Positions 27,221 through 36,003 of a stretch of DNA of 64,000 nt are shown here, piece by piece. Positions within the stretch are counted from its first letter, which is position 1. Every line of letters begins with the position of its first letter. The DNA comes from Bradyrhizobium iriomotense. GTDB taxonomy: Bacteria > Pseudomonadota > Alphaproteobacteria > Rhizobiales > Xanthobacteraceae. A model generated the notes under the pieces. The model ran no database searches. It was given only the letters and a program-made list of their open reading frames with translations, and was not told the origin of the DNA. A program made the position numbers and the translations under genes. The DNA lies in assembly GCF_018130765.1 (NCBI RefSeq), contig NZ_JAFCJZ010000021.1, positions 96,046 to 160,045 of the forward strand, written 5' to 3'.

Positions 27221-27988
27221 ATGGCCGCCGAAATTCGTACTTTCACCTGTTTAAACGACAATTTCGGTTATCTGATCCACGATCTGGAAACCAAGGCGAC
27301 GGCGTCGATCGACGCGCCCGAGGCCGGCCCGATCCTGAAGGCGCTGGACCGCGAGGGCTGGCAGCTCACCGACATCCTGATCACCCATCACCATGGCGAT
27401 CATGTCGGCGGGGTCGCCGAACTCAAGCAGAAATACAATTGCCGCGTCGTCGCGCCGCATGACAAGACGACAAAGATAGCGAACGTCGATTTGCGCGTTG
27501 CCAATGCCGACGTCATCAAGATCGGCAATCTGCTGGCGCGCGTCGTGGAGACGCCCGGCCACACGCTCGACCACATCTCCTACGTGTTCGACAATGAGAA
27601 GACGGTGTTCGCCGCCGACACGCTGTTCTCGATCGGCTGCGGCCGCGTGTTCGAGGGCACCTATCCGATGATGTGGGATTCGCTGTTGAAGCTGCGGGCC
27701 CTGCCCGACGACTTCAAGCTCTATTGCGGCCACGAATACACGGCGTCCAACGTCAAGTTCGCCCTCACCGTCGACCCCGACAATGCGGCGCTGCAGGCGC
27801 GCGCGGCGGAGGTCACGAGGCTCCGGGCCGAGAACAAGCCGACCATCCCTTCATTGCTTGGCGATGAGAAGCGGGCGAACGTGTTCCTGCGCGCCGACGA
27901 GCCCTCGGTTGCGGCCAGGCTCCACATGAAGGGGGCAGATGCCGCCACCGTGTTCGGCGAGCTCCGTGAGCGCAAGAACAAATCCTGA
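27221..27988 (+). CDS. gloB: Hydroxyacylglutathione hydrolase (glyoxalase II)
   Basis: A 255-residue metallo-beta-lactamase-fold enzyme that hydrolyses S-lactoylglutathione in methylglyoxal detoxification. The dinuclear metal motif THHHGDHVGG has His56, His58, Asp60 and His61. ETPGHTLDHISYV, VFAADTLFSIGCGRVFEGTY and LYCGHEYTASNVKFAL supply further ligands and glutathione-site residues. The C-terminal helix (NVFLRADEPSVAARL) is the glyoxalase II cap. ATG 27221 has AGCGCGATGGAGAGGTC upstream with a GGAGAGG ribosome site. The cupin gene follows after 23 bp. Confidence 0.96.
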   Translation: MAAEIRTFTCLNDNFGYLIHDLETKATASIDAPEAGPILKALDREGWQLTDILITHHHGDHVGGVAELKQKYNCRVVAPHDKTTKIANVDLRVANADVIKIGNLLARVVETPGHTLDHISYVFDNEKTVFAADTLFSIGCGRVFEGTYPMMWDSLLKLRALPDDFKLYCGHEYTASNVKFALTVDPDNAALQARAAEVTRLRAENKPTIPSLLGDEKRANVFLRADEPSVAARLHMKGADAATVFGELRERKNKS

Positions 27989-28011
27989 AGAACAAGTCCT
28001 GACGGGAATCG

Positions 28012-28434
28012 ATGCCGACCGCAGCCGAGATCATTGCACGCCTCGAACTCCGCCCGCATCCTGAAGGCGGGCACTATCGCGAGACATTCCGCGACCAGAC
28101 CACGGACGCCAATGGCCGTTCGCGCTCGACCCTCATCTACTTCCTGCTCGCGCGCGGCGAGCGCTCGCACTGGCACCGCATCGATGCAGTCGAGACCTGG
28201 CACTACTACGCCGGCAGCCCCTTGATGCTGCGCATCGCCCATGACGGCTGCTCGCAGCACGAGGTGCGGCTCGGCACGGATCTCGTCGGCGGTGAGCGGC
28301 CCCAGGGAATCGTGCCGGCCAATGCCTGGCAGATGGCGGAGACCACGGGCGAGTGGACACTGGTCGGCTGCACGGTGGCGCCGGCGTTCGAGTTCGCAAA
28401 GTTCGAGCTGGCGCCGAAGGGCTGGGAGCCGTAG
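28012..28434 (+). CDS. Cupin-fold DUF985 family protein
   Basis: A 140-residue small cupin. ARLELRPHPEGGHYRETFRD at the N terminus, FLLARGERSHWHRIDAVETW with a putative His-x-His metal pair, and AWQMAETTGEWTLVGCTVAP are DUF985 hallmarks. The family (yeast YML079w-like) has no firmly known reaction. It lies 23 bp after gloB on the same strand and is probably cotranscribed. A repeat follows at once. Confidence 0.92.
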   Translation: MPTAAEIIARLELRPHPEGGHYRETFRDQTTDANGRSRSTLIYFLLARGERSHWHRIDAVETWHYYAGSPLMLRIAHDGCSQHEVRLGTDLVGGERPQGIVPANAWQMAETTGEWTLVGCTVAPAFEFAKFELAPKGWEP

Positions 28435-28442
28435 CTCCCCCA

Positions 28443-28565
28443 CCGTCATTCCGGGGCGCCGCGCAAGCGGCGAACTATGATGCGCAATTGCGCATCTGAG
28501 AAATCTCGCCACCGTTGACGCGGATAAATGGATTCCGGGTTCGCTCTCCGCGCGCCCCGGAATGA
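28443..28565. repeat. REP pair of the CGTCATTCCGGGGCGC class
   Basis: CCGTCATTCCGGGGCGCCGC on the left and CGCGCCCCGGAATGACAATC on the right are inverted arms about 70 bp apart, with an inner GATGCGCAATTGCGCATC palindrome. A shorter relative lies at 29451-29533 on the other side of the transporter gene. Confidence 0.8.
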
Positions 28566-28568
28566 CAA

Positions 28569-29438
28569 TCACCGCTTCCTCAGCACCATGTCCTTCGCCG
28601 CGATCAGGCCGCCGCCGGCGATCAGGACCGCAGCAATGGCGATGTTGGCGCTGGCTTTTGCAAAGCCGGCGGCGATGAGGAAGCCCGTCGAGAGCAGCGG
28701 CGTCGCGTAGGAGGCGGCGCCGAGCACGCGGATATCGCCGCGCTTCATGCCGATGTCCCAGGCGTAGAACGCGGCGCCGACCGGACCGATTCCGAGCGCG
28801 ATGACCGAAAGCCACTGCACCGTAGTCTCGGGCAAGACGGTGGTTTCAAGCGCGCCGTGCATCAGTGCGGCGAGCACTGATGTGGCGAGACAGAAGCCCG
28901 CAACTGCATCGGTCGGCACCGCTTTCAAGCGGCGCGACAGCACTGAATAGGTCGCCCAGACGAAGGCGGCGATGAAGGCCGCGATCAGTCCCGGCACCGC
29001 GCCCGGCGCAAAACCGCTGGTGTTGCCGGCGAACAGCAGCACCGTGCCGATGAGGCCGAGCACGGCACCGATGATGTGATGCGCGGCAAGTCGCTCGCCC
29101 GGGAGGAACGACGAGAACAGCACGATCAGGAGAGGCCAGAGATAATTCAGGAGACCGGCCTCGGCCGGCGGCGCGAAGCGCAGCGCGAGGAAATACAGCG
29201 CGTGATAGCCGAACAATCCGCCGACGCCGACGGCCCACACCACCAGCGGCTGGCGCAGGCTTTTGGCGGCATCGCCGCGGCCGATCCAGGTGAGCAGGCC
29301 GACGAGACCGCCGATCGCAAACGTCATCGCGGCGAGCTGGAACGCCGGGATCTTTCCGGTCGCGACCGTCATCACCGACAGCAGCGACCACATCAGGATC
29401 GCGGTCAATCCGATCAGCGTGGCAGTGCGGGGAGTCAT
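28569..29438 (-). CDS. EamA/DMT-superfamily transporter (second copy type)
   Basis: A 289-residue ten-helix membrane protein. ATG 29438 gives MTPRTATLIGLTAILMWSLL, a normal DMT N terminus; the open frame continues upstream only through repeat DNA. FAPPAEAGLLNYLWPLLIVL and GLIAAFIAAFVWATYSVLSR belong to the two EamA repeats. AFYAWDIGMKRGDIRVLGAA is typical of the aromatic-amino-acid exporter-like (YddG) subgroup. It is not closely similar to the EamA protein at 16180-17079. It is flanked on both sides by repeats of one class. Substrate not known. Confidence 0.9.
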   Translation of the reverse strand: MTPRTATLIGLTAILMWSLLSVMTVATGKIPAFQLAAMTFAIGGLVGLLTWIGRGDAAKSLRQPLVVWAVGVGGLFGYHALYFLALRFAPPAEAGLLNYLWPLLIVLFSSFLPGERLAAHHIIGAVLGLIGTVLLFAGNTSGFAPGAVPGLIAAFIAAFVWATYSVLSRRLKAVPTDAVAGFCLATSVLAALMHGALETTVLPETTVQWLSVIALGIGPVGAAFYAWDIGMKRGDIRVLGAASYATPLLSTGFLIAAGFAKASANIAIAAVLIAGGGLIAAKDMVLRKR

Positions 29439-29450
29439 TGCAGAAGGTCT

Positions 29451-29533
29451 CGTCGTTCCGGGATGGCGCCTGGCGCCAGACCCGGAACCTCGAGATTCCG
29501 GGTTCGCCGCTGTCGCGGCGCCCCGGAATGACA
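29451..29533. repeat. Repeat of the CATTCCGGGG class (shorter copy)
   Basis: Begins CGTCGTTCCGGGATGGCGCC and ends GGCGCCCCGGAATGACAGG. The inner palindromes TGGCGCCTGGCGCCA and CCGGAACCTCGAGATTCCGG are visible. Confidence 0.7.
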
Positions 29534-29604
29534 GGTCGTGATGCCCGGGACAAGCCCGAGCATCACGAGACGTTGGCCTTAAGATCGAACGTGATGCGAT
29601 CGCA

Positions 29605-30330
29605 TCACACCATGTACTGGCCGCCGTTGACCGACAGCGTCGAGCCGGTGATGGCGCCGGCCTCATCCGCGGCAAGGAACACGACCGCGCGAGCGATCTC
29701 CTCGGGCTCGCCGAGGCGGCCGATCGGGATCAGCGGCAGGATGGCCTTTTCCAGCACGTCCTTCGGCACCGCCTGCACCATCTCGGTGTTGATGTAGCCC
29801 GGGCAGATCGCATTCACGGTGACGCCGCCCTTGGCGTTCTCGATTGCCAGAGCCTTGGTGAAACCGATCTCGCCGGCTTTGGCCGCGGAATAGTTCACCT
29901 GGCCGAACTGGCCCTTCTGGCCGTTGATCGAGGAGATGTTGATGATGCGGCCGAACTTGCGCCCGCGCATGCCTTCGATCACCTGACGCGACATGTTGAA
30001 CAGCGAACCGAGATTGGTGCCGATCACGGCGTTCCATTGCTCGAGGCTCATCTTGTGGAAGGCGCCGTCCTTGGTGATGCCGGCATTGTTGACGAGCACG
30101 TCGACCGGGCCGACCTCGGCCTCGACCTTCTTCACGCCTTCAGCGCAGGCGTCGAAATTGCTGACGTCCCATTTGTAGACGGCGATGCCAGTCTCGGCCT
30201 TGAACTTCTCCGCCGCTGCATCGTTGCCGGCATAACTTGCCGCGACCTTGTAGCCGGCCGCCTTCAGCGCCTTGCTGATCGCAGCTCCGATGCCCCGCGT
30301 ACCACCCGTCACCAGTGCAACACGTGCCAT
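29605..30330 (-). CDS. phbB: Acetoacetyl-CoA reductase (NADPH)
   Basis: A 241-residue short-chain dehydrogenase making (R)-3-hydroxybutyryl-CoA for polyhydroxybutyrate. The cofactor motif is VALVTGGTRGIGAAI. NNAGITKDGAFHKM is the PhbB-specific NNAG block. The catalytic residues are Ser134, Tyr147 and Lys151 (NYSAAKAGEIGFTKALA). The C terminus STLSVNGGQYMV is the family ending. It lies downstream of phbA on the same strand, but a strong hairpin (30434-30459) separates them, so it may have its own promoter. Confidence 0.97.
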   Translation of the reverse strand: MARVALVTGGTRGIGAAISKALKAAGYKVAASYAGNDAAAEKFKAETGIAVYKWDVSNFDACAEGVKKVEAEVGPVDVLVNNAGITKDGAFHKMSLEQWNAVIGTNLGSLFNMSRQVIEGMRGRKFGRIINISSINGQKGQFGQVNYSAAKAGEIGFTKALAIENAKGGVTVNAICPGYINTEMVQAVPKDVLEKAILPLIPIGRLGEPEEIARAVVFLAADEAGAITGSTLSVNGGQYMV

Positions 30331-30433
30331 ATCGTATTCCTTCCCTTGGACTCTTCCTTGGACTCTTCGGACGCTTTTGAGTGATCGTTTTTAGCTACGG
30401 ATTATGCGGGTCGTTTGACGGACATCAAGAACA

Positions 30434-30459
30434 AAACGCCCGGCGTGAGCCGGGCGTTT
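30434..30459 (-). terminator. Rho-independent terminator between phbA and phbB
   Basis: AAACGCCCGGC-GTGA-GCCGGGCGTTT is an 11-bp perfect stem. Read on the minus strand it is followed by TGTTCTT, so it can end phbA transcription; read on plus it is followed by TCTCTTT. It sits about 110 bp after the phbA stop. Confidence 0.8.
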
Positions 30460-30570
30460 CTCTTTAGTCGAGGCTTGCAAGGTTGCGAAGAATATTTGAT
30501 TTGCAACCGCCGCCTTTTTAGTCGCGTGCAACGCACTCAATCAGGTGTGCGGCGCACGCGTCAGCGACCT

Positions 30571-31749
30571 TCAGTCGCGCGCCAGACACATCGCGATACC
30601 CATGCCGCCGCCGATGCACAGCGTGGCGAGGCCCTTCTTCGAATCGCGCTTCTGCATCTCGTGCAGCAGCGTCACCAGCACGCGCGCGCCGGAGGCACCG
30701 ACCGGATGGCCGATCGCGATCGCGCCGCCATTGACGTTGACCTTCGAGGTGTCCCAGCCGAGGTCCTTGTTGACGGCGCAGGCCTGCGCCGCAAAGGCCT
30801 CGTTGGCCTCGATCAGATCGAGATCGCCGACGTTCCAGCCGGCCTTCTTCAGCGCGAGACGCGAGGCCGGGATCGGGCCCGAGCCCATGATCTTCGGATC
30901 GACGCCGGCCTGCGCCCAGGACACGATGCGCGCGATCGGCTTCTTGCCTTCCTTGGCGGCCTGCTTGGCCGTCATCAGCACCACGGCGGCAGCGCCGTCA
31001 TTGATGCCCGAGGCCGAGCCCGCGGTGACCGTGCCGTCCTTCTCGAAGGCCGGCTTGAGCTTCGCCATCGCGTCGAGCGTGGCGCCATGGCGCGGATATT
31101 CGTCGGCGCTGACGACCACGTCGCCCTTGCGGGTCTTGATGGTGACGGGAACGATCTCGTCGTTGAACTTGCCGGCCTTCTGCGCGGCCTCGGCCTTCTG
31201 CTGCGAGGCGACCGCGAACTCGTCCTGCTGGGCGCGGGTGATCTGCCACTGCCGCGCGACGTTCTCGGCGGTGTTGCCCATGTGGTAGCCGTTGAAGGCA
31301 TCCCACAGGCCGTCCTTGATCATGGTGTCGACGAACTCGACGGCACCCATCTTGACGCCGCCGCGCAGATACTGGGCGTGCGGGGCCATGCTCATGGATT
31401 CCTGGCCGCCGGCGACCACGATCTCGGAATCGCCGTTGAGCAGCGCCTGGTAGCCGAGCGCGACCGTGCGCAGGCCCGAGCCGCAGAGCTGGTTGACGCC
31501 CCAGGCCGGGCTTTCCACCGGAATGCCGGCGGCGATCGAGGCCTGGCGGGCCGGGTTCTGACCCTGGGCCGCGGTCAGGATCTGACCCATGATGACTTCC
31601 GAGACCCGGCCGGGCTCGATGCCACCGCGCTCCAGCGCGGCCTTGATGGCGATAGCGCCGAGGTCATGGGCAGGAAGGGTCGCGAAGGCTCCGTTGAAGC
31701 TTCCGACCGGGGTGCGGGCGGCGCTGACGATGACGACATCGTCTGACAT
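30571..31749 (-). CDS. phbA: Acetyl-CoA C-acetyltransferase (beta-ketothiolase)
   Basis: A 392-residue biosynthetic thiolase condensing two acetyl-CoA to acetoacetyl-CoA, the entry to polyhydroxybutyrate. The acyl-accepting nucleophile is Cys89 (VNQLCGSGLRTVALG), His348 lies in AIAIGHPVGASGARVL, and the proton-relay Cys378 is in LATLCIGGGMGIAM. ATG 31749 (MSDDVVIVSAARTPVG) is the family start, preceded on the coding strand by a GGAGATGCCCC ribosome site. It is divergent from phaR across 316 bp. Confidence 0.97.
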   Translation of the reverse strand: MSDDVVIVSAARTPVGSFNGAFATLPAHDLGAIAIKAALERGGIEPGRVSEVIMGQILTAAQGQNPARQASIAAGIPVESPAWGVNQLCGSGLRTVALGYQALLNGDSEIVVAGGQESMSMAPHAQYLRGGVKMGAVEFVDTMIKDGLWDAFNGYHMGNTAENVARQWQITRAQQDEFAVASQQKAEAAQKAGKFNDEIVPVTIKTRKGDVVVSADEYPRHGATLDAMAKLKPAFEKDGTVTAGSASGINDGAAAVVLMTAKQAAKEGKKPIARIVSWAQAGVDPKIMGSGPIPASRLALKKAGWNVGDLDLIEANEAFAAQACAVNKDLGWDTSKVNVNGGAIAIGHPVGASGARVLVTLLHEMQKRDSKKGLATLCIGGGMGIAMCLARD

Positions 31750-32065
31750 GGGGCATCTCCTGGGGCTTGAGGTTCTTGTGAAGGGGCAGGCGGGGCTGGA
31801 AAAACGCTCGCCAGTCTCGTCAGCCATCCTGTTAACGTCGTTGAGGCATGTCAATCGGCGGGGGGCCGAATCTATGCCGCAGCGCATTCAAAATAGCGTT
31901 CTTGGCGCTTTCGCAAGCACGTTTTTGCTGCCCGATTAACCGTGGCGCACAAAACGGTAGCGTGACCCCTTTGAAAATGCTTATTTTGTTGCGTTGCGTA
32001 CTCTTCCCGCCCTGCGGCATAGCCCGCCGGGTTCCCGTTCTCAGCGTTTTTGCAAGTGAGAGCCC
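31750..32065. promoter_or_regulatory. Divergent phbA-phaR control region
   Basis: These 316 bp must hold the promoters of both phbA and the repressor phaR. The part from about 31925 to 32020 is rich in TGC/GCA triplets (TTTTGCTGC, AAAATGC, GTTGCGTTGCGTAC, CCTGCGGCAT), and published PhaR sites in other species are TGC-rich. I see no perfect dyad. I propose PhaR autoregulation here as a guess. Confidence 0.35.
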
Positions 32066-32656
32066 ATGGCGAAATCAGACCAACCCACCACCATCAAGAA
32101 ATACGCGAACCGCCGGCTCTATAACACCGGAACGAGTACTTACGTGACGCTGGAAGACCTCGCCGCCATGGTCAAGGACGGCGAAGATTTCCTGGTCTAC
32201 GACGCCAAGACCGGCGACGACATCACCCGCTCCGTGCTGGCCCAGATCATCTTCGAGCAGGAGAACAAGGCCGGCCAGAACCTGCTGCCGACCACCTTCC
32301 TGCGTCAGCTGATTCGCTTCTACGGCGACAGCATGCAGATGGTGGTGCCGAAATATCTGGAGCAGTCGATCGCGACGCTGACCCAGGAGCAGGAGAAGTT
32401 TCGCAAGCAGATCGCCAACACGCTGTCCGGCACTCCGTTTGCGCCGCTGGAGGAACAGGTCCGCCGCAACATGGAGCTGTTCCAGCAGACCTTCTCGATG
32501 TTCAAGCCGTTCGCCGCGCCCCGCCCGGCGGCCAGCCCCGAGCCGGAGCCCGATACGAACGCCGAGGCGCCCAAGGACAGCAACATCGACGATTTGCGCC
32601 AGCAGATGAAGGAAATGCAGGAGCGCCTCGAGCGGATGTCCAAGAAGGAGGAATAG
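32066..32656 (+). CDS. phaR: Polyhydroxyalkanoate synthesis repressor PhaR
   Basis: A 196-residue regulator. The N-terminal PHB/PHA accumulation DNA-binding domain is intact: TIKKYANRRLYNTGTSTYVT, LEDLAAMVKDGEDFLVYDAK and TGDDITRSVLAQIIFEQENK. The central helical region (about residues 85-145) is expected to contact polymer granules. The C terminus is Pro/Ala/Glu-rich, then coiled coil (LRQQMKEMQERLERMSKKEE). In the family it represses phasin and its own gene until nascent polymer titrates it. It is divergent from phbA. Confidence 0.96.
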   Translation: MAKSDQPTTIKKYANRRLYNTGTSTYVTLEDLAAMVKDGEDFLVYDAKTGDDITRSVLAQIIFEQENKAGQNLLPTTFLRQLIRFYGDSMQMVVPKYLEQSIATLTQEQEKFRKQIANTLSGTPFAPLEEQVRRNMELFQQTFSMFKPFAAPRPAASPEPEPDTNAEAPKDSNIDDLRQQMKEMQERLERMSKKEE

Positions 32657-32764
32657 CTCCTTCGTTCGTACCGGCGCGTCCGCAAGCGGCGGGCGCGCGA
32701 ATTGCCACTTGATCCCGGCAGCGCCGCTGACGCGCTGCCGTCCCCGGCCAGGGCCGGAGCCGCC

Positions 32765-33294
32765 TTGTCTGACCGCACCACGCACTGGGAGAACGTCTAC
32801 GCCACCAAGGGCGAGACCGAGGTCAGCTGGTATCAGGACAACCCGGCGATCTCGCTCGCGATGATTCGCGCCGCCAATTCCGATCATGATGCGGCCATCA
32901 TCGATATCGGCGGCGGCGCGTCGCGGCTGGTCGATGCACTGCTTCAGGACGGATACCGCCGTCTTGCCGTGCTGGACCTCTCCGCCAACGCGCTTGACAT
33001 GGTGAAGAAGCGAATCGGCCAGGCCGCTTCGACAGTCGACTGGATCGTTGCCGACGCCACGACGTGGCGGCCGACCAGGACCTACGACGTCTGGCACGAT
33101 CGCGCGGCGTTTCACTTCCTGACCGATCCCGATGATAGGGCGGCTTACCGGTGCAGCGCCACGACAGCGCCAGCCTTGCGGCTGAACTCGGGCCGGCGTT
33201 CGAGCTGGTCGAGACGCGGCGCGAGATACACCACACACCGTGGGATTCGACGCAGGCGTTTCAGTTCAGCCGGTTTCGGAGGCGGGGCCCATAA
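32765..33294 (+). pseudogene. Broken class I SAM-dependent methyltransferase
   Basis: From TTG 32765, SDRTTHWENVYATKGETEVS begins a normal methyltransferase: IIDIGGGASRLVDALLQDGY is motif I, VLDLSANAL motif II, and DVWHDRAAFHFLTDPDDRAA the post-I block. Right after Ala-Tyr (33148) the expected segment with the glycine-proline turn is absent. The C-terminal piece reappears in another frame from 33157: DSASLAAELGPAFELVETRR, then HHTPWDSTQAFQFSRFRR, stopping at 33292-33294. An internal deletion of roughly 100 bp that shifts the frame explains this. The remaining original frame to 33298 is meaningless. A functional product is unlikely. Confidence 0.85.
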
Positions 33295-33322
33295 ATAGGG
33301 CGTGGCGCATGCCCCACCCTCG

Positions 33323-33452
33323 GTGTCGTCCTGGCGAAGGCCAGGACCCATACCGCGAGGTCTATCCGTAGCGATCGGTGGCAGTACCGAACGACTGATC
33401 TTCGCCAAACTTCTCCATGGGGTAATGGGTCCTGGCTTTCGCCAGGACGACA
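33323..33452. repeat. REP pair (GGCGAAGGCC class)
   Basis: GTCGTCCTGGCGAAGGCCAG then GACCCATA faces TAATGGGTCCTGGCTTTCGC then CAGGACGAC, about 75 bp apart. It lies between the broken methyltransferase and the aminotransferase, abutting the former's stop within 30 bp. Confidence 0.85.
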
Positions 33453-33461
33453 TCGGAGAGC

Positions 33462-34349
33462 CTACGCCGCCAGCTTCACCGCATGCGCGAAATCCCAATA
33501 GAGCTTGCGCGCCTTGGTGTAGAACGGGCCCGGCTTCAGCTCGCGCTCGTCGATGCGGATCACCGGCGCGACCTTGGCGAAATTGCCCGATGAAAAGATC
33601 TCGTCGGCGGCGAGGAAGTCGGCGTAGCGCAGCGTCTTCTCGACCACGGTGACGCCATCGCCGCGAAGCAGGCTGATGACGCGCTGGCGCGTGATGCCGT
33701 TGAGGAAGGTACCGTTCGGCACCGGCGTGAACACCACACCGTCCTTGGCCATGAACACGTTGGAATTGCCGAACTCGGCGACATTGCCGAGCATGTCCAG
33801 CATCAGCGCGTTCTGGAAGCCGCGCGAGGCCGCCTCGGCGAGTGCGCGCGAATTGTTCGGATAGAGGCAGGCCGCCTTGGCTTCGACCGGCGCGCATTCG
33901 GCGGTGGGCCTGCGGAACGGCGACAGCGTGATCGCGTTGCCGACGGGTTTCGGTATCGGCGCCTCGTAGATGCTCAGACACCAGTTGGTGGAGTCAGGAT
34001 CGAACAGCACGCCGCCGCCGAGCCCACTCTGCGCCCAGTACATCGGGCGGATATAGAGCTCGGCATTCGCCGCGAACCGCGCGATACCTTCGTTTGCGAG
34101 CGCGAGCCAGGTGCCGGCATCGACCACCGGCTTCAGGCCAAAGCTGATCGCGGATTGATTGGTGCGCGCGCAATGACGATCGAGATCGGGCGCGACGCCT
34201 TCGAACGCACGGGCGCCGTCGAACACGACCGAGCCGAGCCAGGCCGCATGCGTGCGCGGCCCCATGATCGGCACATTGCCGTCATGCCATTTGCCCTCGA
34301 AGAAGGTCCAGCTCGGTGAATATTCGATTGCCTTCTTGATCTCGGCCAT
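33462..34349 (-). CDS. Class IV PLP aminotransferase (branched-chain aminotransferase-like)
   Basis: A 295-residue fold-type IV aminotransferase. HAAWLGSVVFDGARAFEGVA is the N-terminal signature. The PLP lysine is probably Lys158 in APVEAKAACLYPNN. ALAEAASRGFQNALMLDMLG and VAEFGNSNVFMAKDGVVFTP are the conserved C-terminal blocks, and GITRQRVISLLRGDGVTVVE follows. ATG 34349 has GGAGGCAGGTC upstream on the coding strand. It is close to IlvE, but the substrate could be another branched-chain or D-amino acid; Bradyrhizobium has several such paralogues as I recall. Confidence 0.88.
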   Translation of the reverse strand: MAEIKKAIEYSPSWTFFEGKWHDGNVPIMGPRTHAAWLGSVVFDGARAFEGVAPDLDRHCARTNQSAISFGLKPVVDAGTWLALANEGIARFAANAELYIRPMYWAQSGLGGGVLFDPDSTNWCLSIYEAPIPKPVGNAITLSPFRRPTAECAPVEAKAACLYPNNSRALAEAASRGFQNALMLDMLGNVAEFGNSNVFMAKDGVVFTPVPNGTFLNGITRQRVISLLRGDGVTVVEKTLRYADFLAADEIFSSGNFAKVAPVIRIDERELKPGPFYTKARKLYWDFAHAVKLAA

Positions 34350-34466
34350 GACCTGCCTCCCGTGGGCGTGATGCGGTATTATAGCGTCACTATTGGCGGA
34401 ACTTCTAAATGATTCCCTGCGCAGAAGAGGTAGGCTACCTTTTCCCATAAGGGAGAAGGAAGCAGC

Positions 34467-35402
34467 ATGCCGCTCGACCCGCTCGCAAAGCGTTTGTTGA
34501 CCATGATGGCTGCGGCTGGGCCGCAAGCGCGGAGCCGGCCCAGCGTCGAAGCACGGCGGCAATCGCTGGCAAAGCTGATGCAATTCGCACGCACCGAGGC
34601 ACCTGACGTGACCGCGTCCGACGGCATGCTGCCCGGCCCTGGCGGAGAAATCCCCTACCGGCTCTATTCACCCGCTTCTGCCGGCGAATCCGCGCCAGGC
34701 TTCGTGTTCTTCCATGGTGGCGGCCTCGTTGCCGGCAGCATCGCCACGCATGACCGCATCGCCGCGGCGCTGGCGCATGCGACCGGATGCCGCCTGGTCT
34801 CGGTCGACTACCGGCTCGCGCCCGAGCACAAGTTTCCCGCTGCCGTGGACGATGCGATCGCCGCGACCGAATGGGTCGCGCGCGAGGCGCCCTCCCTCGG
34901 CATCGATGCCGAGCGGCTGGTTGTCGGAGGCGATTCCGCCGGCGCCACATTGGCGGCGATCGTGTGCCAGGAGGCTCTGCAAAACGCCGGCCTCTCCATC
35001 GTAGCGCAATGCCTGATCTGCCCGGTGCTGGATTTCGAGGAGACCTCGCCGTCGCGCGAGGAATTCGCCGAAGGCCATCTGATCGATCGCACCACGATCG
35101 AAGCCGATCTCGCCGACTATCTGCCCGAGGGCTTCGATGCCGCCGATCCGCGCATCTCGCCGCTGCGCGCGAGCAGGCTCACGGGTCTGCCGACCGCGAT
35201 CATCCACACCGCCGAGTTCGACCCGATGCGCGACGAGGGCAATGCCTATGCGCGCAAGCTGCTCAGCGCGGGCGTTGCCGTCGAGCACGTCTGCCATGAC
35301 GGCATGGTCCACAATTTCCACGCCATGGGCGCGATCCTGCCACAGGCGCAGCTCGTGCTGTCGCAGATCGGCGAGCAGGTGCGGCGGGCGGTGGAGAGGT
35401 GA
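34467..35402 (+). CDS. Alpha/beta hydrolase of the hormone-sensitive lipase family
   Basis: A 311-residue esterase. The oxyanion-hole motif HGGG is in GFVFFHGGGLVAGS (about residues 85-98). The nucleophile serine is in VVGGDSAGATLAA. Asp in IHTAEFDPMRDEG and His in CHDGMVHNFHAMG complete the triad. These are diagnostic of family IV (HSL-like) carboxylesterases acting on short acyl esters in the cytoplasm; no signal peptide is present. The upstream GAAGGAAGCAGC is a weak ribosome site. It stands alone, divergent from the aminotransferase. Confidence 0.93.
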   Translation: MPLDPLAKRLLTMMAAAGPQARSRPSVEARRQSLAKLMQFARTEAPDVTASDGMLPGPGGEIPYRLYSPASAGESAPGFVFFHGGGLVAGSIATHDRIAAALAHATGCRLVSVDYRLAPEHKFPAAVDDAIAATEWVAREAPSLGIDAERLVVGGDSAGATLAAIVCQEALQNAGLSIVAQCLICPVLDFEETSPSREEFAEGHLIDRTTIEADLADYLPEGFDAADPRISPLRASRLTGLPTAIIHTAEFDPMRDEGNAYARKLLSAGVAVEHVCHDGMVHNFHAMGAILPQAQLVLSQIGEQVRRAVER

Positions 35403-35413
35403 GACGCTTCCTT

Positions 35414-35563
35414 ACCCTCTCCCCTTGTGGGAGAGGGTGGATCGCCGCGTAGCGGCGAGACGGGTGAGGGGTCTCTGTCCGCGAATCCAACTCTTGTTTG
35501 AACGCGCCGAGGCATACCCCTCATCCGGCGCTTCGCGCCACCTTCTCCCGCAAGGGGAGAAGG
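35414..35563. repeat. Repeat of the CCCTCTCCCCTTG/CAAGGGGAGAAGG class
   Basis: The left arm CCCTCTCCCCTTGTGGGAGA and right arm TTCTCCCGCAAGGGGAGAAG flank a core with GGATCGCCGCGTAGCGGCGA, GACGGGTGAGGGG and CCCCTCATCCGGCGCTTCGC. Near-identical elements occur at 42614-42760 and 55869-56020, one of them in the opposite orientation. Confidence 0.85.
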
Positions 35564-35574
35564 GAAGAAAGTAA

Positions 35575-35823
35575 CTAGACCCTCGCGCCGAGCACGGCCC
35601 TCGCGGCCACGACATATTCCGGCCAGTGCGCATCCGCGTAGCGTTCGGCCTGGCGCGCGCAGGTGATATCGGGCGCATGCGCGGCTGCGATGGTGCGCGC
35701 GAAGCGCTCTTCGGCGACCGTCACGTCGCCGGGTTCGGCCGAGGGTGCAGCGGCGGCAACGGCGGTCGGAGCAACAGCGAGCCCCGCCAGACCGGTGAGC
35801 AGGATGCGGCGTGACGTGTTCAT
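35575..35823 (-). CDS. Small exported protein of unknown function
   Basis: An 82-residue protein from ATG 35823, which has GGAGGACGACAGCC upstream on the coding strand. MNTSRRILLTGLAGLAVAPT then AVAAAAP is a signal peptide with a twin-arginine-like start. The mature part is about 55 residues (VAEERFARTIAAAHAPDITC, ARQAERYADAHWPEYVVAAR) with one cysteine and no recognised domain. The next gene in this gap, on the other strand, starts about 180 bp away. I do not recognise the family. Confidence 0.6.
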   Translation of the reverse strand: MNTSRRILLTGLAGLAVAPTAVAAAAPSAEPGDVTVAEERFARTIAAAHAPDITCARQAERYADAHWPEYVVAARAVLGARV

Positions 35824-36003
35824 GGCTGTCGTCCTCCATTGTCCGCCCGCACTGTGGCGGGCGGGTGTGTCAGTGCGATCACGGCAGGGTAACCGCCCGC
35901 GTCCATGCCGTCCATCGCTTGCGGATAGCGCTTGACCACACGCGTGATCACGTTCCATCTAACAACGGTTTTGCCATCAAATCGCCACGCGTCGGATCGT
36001 CAC

